Below, piece after piece: positions 6,033 to 10,000 of a stretch of 10,000 bases of DNA. Origin of the DNA: Magnetospirillum sp. (GTDB taxonomy: Bacteria; Pseudomonadota; Alphaproteobacteria; Rhodospirillales; Magnetospirillaceae); assembly GCA_020217035.1 (NCBI GenBank), contig JAIWOG010000079.1:1-10000 (forward strand), given 5' to 3'. Position 1 is the stretch's first letter. The number at the start of each line of letters is the position of its first letter. A program made the translations under genes and the position numbers. The notes beneath the pieces were generated by a model. The model was not told where the DNA came from, did not search any database, and saw nothing but the letters and a program-made list of their open reading frames with translations.

Positions 6033-7336
6033 GCCCCACCCCCTTTGCCCTGCATCTGCTGGAACCGGGCAATATTGGCCCCGTCCAGACGAACTTTCAA
6101 ATGGGTTCGCGTCTCGTCGTCGCGGCGTTCCAGCACCTCGCCGTTGCGGTACATCCAGGCGATGCCGGCGCCGTCATGCAAGTCGAAGCTGGCATCGATG
6201 ATTTGCCGGCTTTGCGACAGACGCTCGTCGAAACAGGCCAGCAACTGGTCGATGCCCGCCCCGGTCAGGGCGGAAATGGCGATGGCGGTGGGGCGCCGCG
6301 CCGCCTGGTTGACCACGTGGACCGCCCCTTCCGGCATCAGGTCGATCTTGTTCAGCGCCTCGACCAGACCTTGGTCGACCATCTCGGCCAAGCCCAGTTC
6401 CCGCAACACCTGTTCCACGTCGGACGCCTGGGCTTCGCAATCGGGGTGGGACATGTCGCGCACATGCACCACCACGTCGGCTTCCAAAACCTCTTCCAAG
6501 GTGGCGCGGAAGGCGGCGACCAGTTCGTGCGGCAGGTCGGAAATGAAGCCCACGGTGTCGGATAAGATCACTTGCCGACCCGACGGCAACTTCAGGCCGC
6601 GCATGGTGGGGTCAAGGGTGGCGAACAGCATGTCCTTGGCCAGCACCTCGGCGCGGGTCAGGCGGTTGAACAGCGTCGACTTGCCGGCATTGGTGTAGCC
6701 GACCAGGGCGATGATCGGATAAGGCACGCGGCGGCGCGCCGAACGGTGCAGTTCTCGAGTGCGCTTGACCTCTTCCAGTTCGCGCTTCAGCTTGACGATG
6801 CGGTCGCCGATCATGCGGCGGTCGGCCTCGATCTGGGTTTCGCCGGGGCCGCCCAGGAAGCCGAAGCCGCCACGCTGGCGTTCCAGGTGGGTCCACGACC
6901 GTACCAGACGCGACCGCTGATAGGACAAGGCCGCCAGTTCCACCTGCAACGTGCCTTCACGGGTCCGCGCCCGCGCCCCGAAGATTTCCAGGATCAGGCC
7001 GGTGCGGTCGATGACCTTGCAGGCCCATTCCTTTTCCAGGTTGCGCTGCTGCACCGGCGACAGGTGGCCGTCGACGACGGCGACCAAAATTTCGTTGGCT
7101 TTGACGATTTCCGCCAAGCGTTCGACCGCGCCCTTGCCGATCAGGGTGGCGGGCCGCCGCTTGGTCACTGGGACCAATTCGGCGGCCACCACGTCCAGGT
7201 CGATGGCTTGGGTCAAGCCCACGGCTTCGTCCAGCCGGGATTGCGGGGCCCGTAATCCACTGTCCGCCTTCAAGGCGGGGTGGACGACCATGGCCCGTTG
7301 TCGGGGGGACAGTCCCCCCTGATGACCGTCGTTCAC
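6029..7336 (-). CDS. hflX: Ribosome-associated GTPase HflX
   Basis: A 435-aa protein, near E. coli HflX (426 aa). HflX binds the 50S subunit and splits stalled or heat-damaged 70S ribosomes, using a GTPase switch. The N-terminal HflX domain (about 20-125) is followed by the glycine-rich linker 'GFLGGPGETQIEADRR' (159-174) and a coiled helix. The G domain has G1 GYTNAGKST (213-221), G2 around FATLDPT (238-244), G3 DTVGF (260-264), G4 NKID (329-332) and G5 SALTGAG (355-361); all are intact. The start GTG 7336 directly follows the hfq stop (TAAGTG), with GAGGA just upstream inside hfq. An ATG at 7291 (residue 16) matches the family start better but has no good ribosome binding site. Likely co-transcribed with hfq. 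Confidence 0.95.
   Translation of the reverse strand: MNDGHQGGLSPRQRAMVVHPALKADSGLRAPQSRLDEAVGLTQAIDLDVVAAELVPVTKRRPATLIGKGAVERLAEIVKANEILVAVVDGHLSPVQQRNLEKEWACKVIDRTGLILEIFGARARTREGTLQVELAALSYQRSRLVRSWTHLERQRGGFGFLGGPGETQIEADRRMIGDRIVKLKRELEEVKRTRELHRSARRRVPYPIIALVGYTNAGKSTLFNRLTRAEVLAKDMLFATLDPTMRGLKLPSGRQVILSDTVGFISDLPHELVAAFRATLEEVLEADVVVHVRDMSHPDCEAQASDVEQVLRELGLAEMVDQGLVEALNKIDLMPEGAVHVVNQAARRPTAIAISALTGAGIDQLLACFDERLSQSRQIIDASFDLHDGAGIAWMYRNGEVLERRDDETRTHLKVRLDGANIARFQQMQGKGGGA
7303..7319 (-). other. GC-rich hairpin at the start of hflX
   Basis: 7303-7309 (GGGGGGA) pairs with 7313-7319 (TCCCCCC) around a 3-base loop. In the hfq-hflX message this lies 18-34 nt after the GTG start of hflX and before the alternative ATG at 7291. 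There is no T run, so it is not a terminator. It could slow translation initiation or RNA decay and so set the Hfq to HflX ratio; this is inference. Confidence 0.5.
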
Positions 7337-7591
7337 TTATTCCTCGCCACCGTCCTTGACCGGCGGCTCGAACAACTGGATGGGAGTGGCCGGCATCACC
7401 GTGGAAATGGCGTGCTTGTAGACCAGTTGGGTCAGGCCGTCACGGCGCAGCAACAGCGAGAAATTGTCGAACCAAGTGACGATACCCTGCAGCTTGACGC
7501 CGTTCACCAGGAAGATGGTGACCGGGGTCTTCTGCTTGCGGATGTGGTTCAGAAACACATCCTGTACGTTTTGCGATTTTTCGGCGGACAT
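7337..7591 (-). CDS. hfq: RNA chaperone Hfq
   Basis: An 84-aa Sm-like protein that forms a hexameric ring and pairs small regulatory RNAs with mRNAs. In alphaproteobacteria it also affects nitrogen fixation regulation. The Sm fold is complete. The N-terminal helix has '[16 protein letters not shown]', with Gln10 matching the proximal-face Gln8 of E. coli. Sm1 is '[22 protein letters not shown]' (27-48) with Lys33 and Phe44. Sm2 is '[11 protein letters not shown]' (57-67) with the conserved YKH. The short acidic tail ends in GGEE, without the long disordered C-terminus of E. coli, as is usual in alphaproteobacteria. The start ATG 7591 has a weak GGAA upstream. hflX follows with no gap. The 80-nt leader after the HAD gene contains an inverted repeat (7632-7649). 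Confidence 0.97.
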   Translation of the reverse strand: MSAEKSQNVQDVFLNHIRKQKTPVTIFLVNGVKLQGIVTWFDNFSLLLRRDGLTQLVYKHAISTVMPATPIQLFEPPVKDGGEE

Positions 7592-7631
7592 GGTTGATGT
7601 TCCGTTCTTATTGCCCGAGATTGTTATTCGT

Positions 7632-7649
7632 AGGTCTTCAAGAAGACCT
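7632..7649 (-). promoter_or_regulatory. Perfect inverted repeat in the hfq leader
   Basis: 18 bases with 8-bp arms (AGGTCTTC and GAAGACCT) around a 2-base centre; as RNA this gives at least a 7-bp stem with a 4-base loop. It lies 40 nt upstream of the hfq start and 22 nt past the HAD stop. No T run follows on either strand, so it is not a standard terminator. It could be a regulator site or an RNA structure controlling hfq; the role is unknown. I found no convincing promoter around it. Confidence 0.5.
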
Positions 7650-7671
7650 CCCTAAAGACTCTTGGTTATCA

Positions 7672-8346
7672 TCAAAATGCGGGCTTGGGAACCGATACTT
7701 GGCGCAACCTGTCTAGAAGAGTTTGGGGATCGGAAAAGTAATAAGCCGGCGGGTGGGAATCGAACTCACCCGGTTGGGGGGGCTCATGCCGCAACAATGC
7801 CGGAATGCATCCGGCGTTGATGGCGCAATGCATATCTATGGGAGAATCGCCCACGAACCAGACTTTGACCGAGGGTTGAAGTCCTTGCGGCGCCAAGGCC
7901 ATGTGCACCGGGTCGACCGCCGGCTTGTCGGCGCTAGCGTCGTTGGCGCCGACCAGGGCGCCGAAATACTTGTCCCAGCCCAGTGCCGCGGCCTCGGCCC
8001 GCAGGAAGCTGCCGCGCTTGTTGGACACCACCCCTAGATAAAGGCCGGCTTCGAACAGTTCAGCCAACATGGCCTCAACCCCCGGCAGCGGCCGCAGATA
8101 ATCCATGTGTATTTCGGCAAAGCTGTTGGTGAAGACGTCACGGGCTTCGGTCCAGCGCTGGCCGAACATTTCGGGGAAGGAATCACGCATGGACTTGGCG
8201 ACCTTGGCCTTGGCCTCTTCCATGCTCCATTCCGCCATGGCGAAATGGCGGAAAGTGCGATTGTAGGATTCCAGGATGCAGTCCCACGAATCGACAAGCG
8301 TGTTGTCCCAGTCGAACAACAGGGCCTGGGGGGCTGGTTGGGTCAT
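7672..8346 (-). CDS. HAD-family hydrolase (phosphoglycolate phosphatase-like)
   Basis: A 224-aa haloacid dehalogenase superfamily phosphatase with all four motifs. Motif I is DWDNT, with nucleophile Asp12 and acid Asp14; motif II is Ser108 in VVSNK; motif III is Lys141 in DKPAVDP; and motif IV is GDSPID with Asp167 and Asp171. A helical cap (about 20-88) places it with the Gph/beta-phosphoglucomutase-like C1 group, so small sugar or organic phosphates such as phosphoglycolate are possible substrates; the true one is not shown. ATG 8346 follows AAGGA at a rather long distance (12 nt). The gene lies between trkA (60 nt upstream) and hfq (80 nt downstream), on the same strand, and may be read through from trkA. 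Confidence 0.92.
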   Translation of the reverse strand: MTQPAPQALLFDWDNTLVDSWDCILESYNRTFRHFAMAEWSMEEAKAKVAKSMRDSFPEMFGQRWTEARDVFTNSFAEIHMDYLRPLPGVEAMLAELFEAGLYLGVVSNKRGSFLRAEAAALGWDKYFGALVGANDASADKPAVDPVHMALAPQGLQPSVKVWFVGDSPIDMHCAINAGCIPALLRHEPPQPGEFDSHPPAYYFSDPQTLLDRLRQVSVPKPAF

Positions 8347-8406
8347 CAGCGGCTTAAATCCTTGTACATCTCGCGCCAGCGAAAGGTGAGATTTCCCGGC
8401 TTGTCG

Positions 8407-9783
8407 TTAGAAATACTCCAGCCGCACCGAGAACATCTTTTCCACCTTCTTCACCGCTTCGGCGGCGGCGAACAGCACCACCCGGTCGCCGGCCTGCACC
8501 ACGGTGTTGCCGCGCGGGCTGATCATGGCGCCGTTGCGGACCACCGCGCCCAGCAGCACGCCGTTGGGCAGCTTGACATCGCGCAGCGGCTTGCCCACCA
8601 GGCTGGAGGTTTCCAACGCGTCGGCCTCGATCAGTTCGCCAAAACCTTCATGCAAGGAATGCACGGCGTGGATACGGCCCCGCCGAACATGTTGCAGGAT
8701 GTTGGAGACGGTGATTGCGCGAGGGCTGATCACCACGTCGATGCCCAAGGGGCCCATCAGCGCGTTGTAGGTGGTCTTGTTGATCAGGCTCATGGCGCGG
8801 CGCGCCCCGTAACGCTTGGCCAGCAGCGACGCCAGGATGTTGGTTTCGTCGTCGTTAGTCACCGACACCACGGTCTCGGCAGCACCCACATTGGCCTCGG
8901 TCAGGATTTCCGGGTCCAGCACGTCGCCGTTCAACACCACCGTGCGGTTCAGGGTCTTGGCGACGTATTCGGCGCGTTCCTTGTTCATCTCGATGATCTT
9001 GACGGTGGCGCCGGGATGCGCCTCCTCGATCTGCTGGGCCAGGAACAGGCCGATATTGCCACCGCCGAAAATGACGATGCGCCGCGCTTCCCGGTCCTCG
9101 CGGCCAAAGGCCGACAGCGCCCGGTCCACCTGCTGGGTGTCGACGACGAAATAAACCTCGTCGCCTTCCAGCATCTGGTCCTCGGCGGTGGGAACGATGG
9201 GCTTGCCGTCGCGGACGATGCCGATGATGACGATGTTGAGGTCGGGGAACAGCACCGTCAGCTGACGCAGCGGCGTGTTGATCAGCGGCGTGTCCTCGTC
9301 GCAGCGTACGCCGATCAGGCGCACCTTGTCGCCGGCCATGGGGATGACGTCCAGGGCGCCGGGAACTTGCAGGCGCCGGGTGATGGCCCGGGCCACCTCG
9401 ATTTCCGGGCTGATGATGACGTCGATGGGCATGTGCTCACGGGTGAACAGGTTCGACCACATGGGCTGCAAATAGGATTGGGCGCGGACACGGGCGATCT
9501 TGGTGGGGACGTCGAACAGCGAATGAGCCACCTGGCAGGCGACCATGTTGACCTCGTCGAACTGGGTCACCGCGATCAGCATGTCGGCGTCCGCGGCGCC
9601 GGCCTGTTCCAGCACCGACGGGTGCGAGGCGTGGCCCAGGATGGCCTGCACGTCCACCGTGTCGGTGATCTTGCGGATCAGTTCCGGGCGCTGGTCGATA
9701 ACCGTGACGTCGTTGTTTTCGCTGGCCAGGTAATGGGCGATGTTGAATCCCACCATGCCGGCGCCGCAGACGATAACCTTCAT
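8407..9783 (-). CDS. trkA: Trk potassium uptake regulatory subunit TrkA
   Basis: A 458-aa protein, the same length as E. coli TrkA. It is the peripheral cytoplasmic NAD(H)/nucleotide-binding subunit that gates the TrkH/TrkG membrane channel. It has two RCK modules. The first begins with the Rossmann motif GAGMVG (7-12) and acidic Asp30, and is followed by a TrkA-C domain (about 145-225). The second begins with GGGNIG (240-245) and Glu265, and is followed by a second TrkA-C domain (about 375-455). ATG 9783 follows a G-rich ribosome binding site and lies 31 nt after the ntrX stop, so the two are probably co-transcribed. No trkH gene is in the window. The ntrX-trkA pairing is well known in Azospirillum and relatives. 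Confidence 0.96.
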   Translation of the reverse strand: MKVIVCGAGMVGFNIAHYLASENNDVTVIDQRPELIRKITDTVDVQAILGHASHPSVLEQAGAADADMLIAVTQFDEVNMVACQVAHSLFDVPTKIARVRAQSYLQPMWSNLFTREHMPIDVIISPEIEVARAITRRLQVPGALDVIPMAGDKVRLIGVRCDEDTPLINTPLRQLTVLFPDLNIVIIGIVRDGKPIVPTAEDQMLEGDEVYFVVDTQQVDRALSAFGREDREARRIVIFGGGNIGLFLAQQIEEAHPGATVKIIEMNKERAEYVAKTLNRTVVLNGDVLDPEILTEANVGAAETVVSVTNDDETNILASLLAKRYGARRAMSLINKTTYNALMGPLGIDVVISPRAITVSNILQHVRRGRIHAVHSLHEGFGELIEADALETSSLVGKPLRDVKLPNGVLLGAVVRNGAMISPRGNTVVQAGDRVVLFAAAEAVKKVEKMFSVRLEYF

Positions 9784-9814
9784 CCCTGCCCCCTATCCCA
9801 TCCCCGAATCTTTG

Positions 9815-10000
9815 TCAGGGCTTGGCCTTCTCGTCGGTGTTGACGCCCAAAAGCTTCAGCTTGCGATGAAGTGCCGATCGTTCCATGCCGACGAAGGCCG
9901 CCGTGCGCGAAATGTTGCCGGCGAAACGGTTGACCTGGGCCAGAAGATATTCGCGCTCGAACAGCTCGCGGGCGTCGCGCAGCGGCAGCGTCATGATCTC
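9815..10000 (-). CDS. ntrX: Nitrogen regulation response regulator NtrX, C-terminal end
   Basis: Only the last 61 codons are in the window; the rest lies to the right. The frame ends in TGA at 9815-9817. The sequence has '[19 protein letters not shown]' then '[19 protein letters not shown]' and 'KLKLLGV', the Fis-type helix-turn-helix that ends NtrX proteins. The ERSALHRKL recognition helix is characteristic. NtrX is the sigma-54-type response regulator partner of the membrane kinase NtrY, controlling nitrogen and redox-linked genes. The receiver and AAA+ domains cannot be checked here. trkA follows after 31 nt. Confidence 0.9.
   Translation of the reverse strand, partial: EIMTLPLRDARELFEREYLLAQVNRFAGNISRTAAFVGMERSALHRKLKLLGVNTDEKAKP

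Noticed and set aside
5061..6698. 545-codon open frame on the + strand opposite the IMPase and hflX
   Set aside because: It is an antisense shadow of two well-recognised genes. It arises from high GC at third positions, and its translation is Arg/Gly/Gln/His-rich with no family features.
8107..9843. 578-codon open frame on the + strand opposite trkA and the HAD gene
   Set aside because: It is an antisense shadow of trkA, whose domains and motifs are complete. The His/Asp/Gly-rich translation is typical of such shadows.
1..10000. CRISPR array, toxin-antitoxin pair, riboswitch or insertion sequence with terminal repeats
   Set aside because: No regularly spaced repeat series, recognisable toxin or antitoxin fold, known aptamer core or transposase with terminal inverted repeats was seen on either strand.

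Overview
The window comes from a high-GC alphaproteobacterium, most likely a Rhodospirillales / Magnetospirillum-like organism. The main reason is the right-hand gene set ntrX, trkA, (HAD phosphatase), hfq and hflX on one strand. That cluster is typical of Azospirillum, Magnetospirillum and relatives, and the protein sequences also read as alphaproteobacterial. The exact species cannot be told from the sequence alone.

Left part (about 1-2902): the right end of an integrated mobile element. It holds the C-terminal part of a resolvase/invertase-type serine recombinase, which is cut by the window edge. Four small tightly packed genes of unknown function follow (86, 92, 65 and 55 aa), then a complete tyrosine integrase. 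Two of the three junctions between the small genes carry an almost identical leader ending in the ribosome binding site, and both gaps are exactly 36 nt. About 90 bp after the integrase lies the 3' part of a tRNA gene with a CAT anticodon, running from the anticodon loop to CCA with no 5' half. This is the expected attachment-site scar of an element integrated in a tRNA gene. The intact tRNA and the rest of the element should lie to the left, outside the window. The tRNA's own strong terminator follows and separates element from chromosome.

Middle part (3055-5271, + strand): a compact chromosomal operon of mazG (nucleoside triphosphate pyrophosphohydrolase), an unrecognised lipoprotein and a YdfG-like short-chain dehydrogenase. 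The first two genes overlap by one base, and the third starts 10 nt after the second.

Right part (10000 to 5268, - strand): a cluster read right to left. It contains the end of ntrX (nitrogen response regulator), trkA (potassium uptake regulator), a HAD hydrolase, hfq (RNA chaperone), hflX (ribosome-rescue GTPase) and an inositol-monophosphatase-family gene. hfq, hflX and the phosphatase are packed with no gap or with a 4-nt overlap, so they are probably translated from one message. The two operons converge and their ends overlap by 4 bp.

The most interesting part is the accessory block of small genes at 484-1478. The first of these resembles, by eye only, the small helical Acb2/Tad1 type of phage anti-defence protein.
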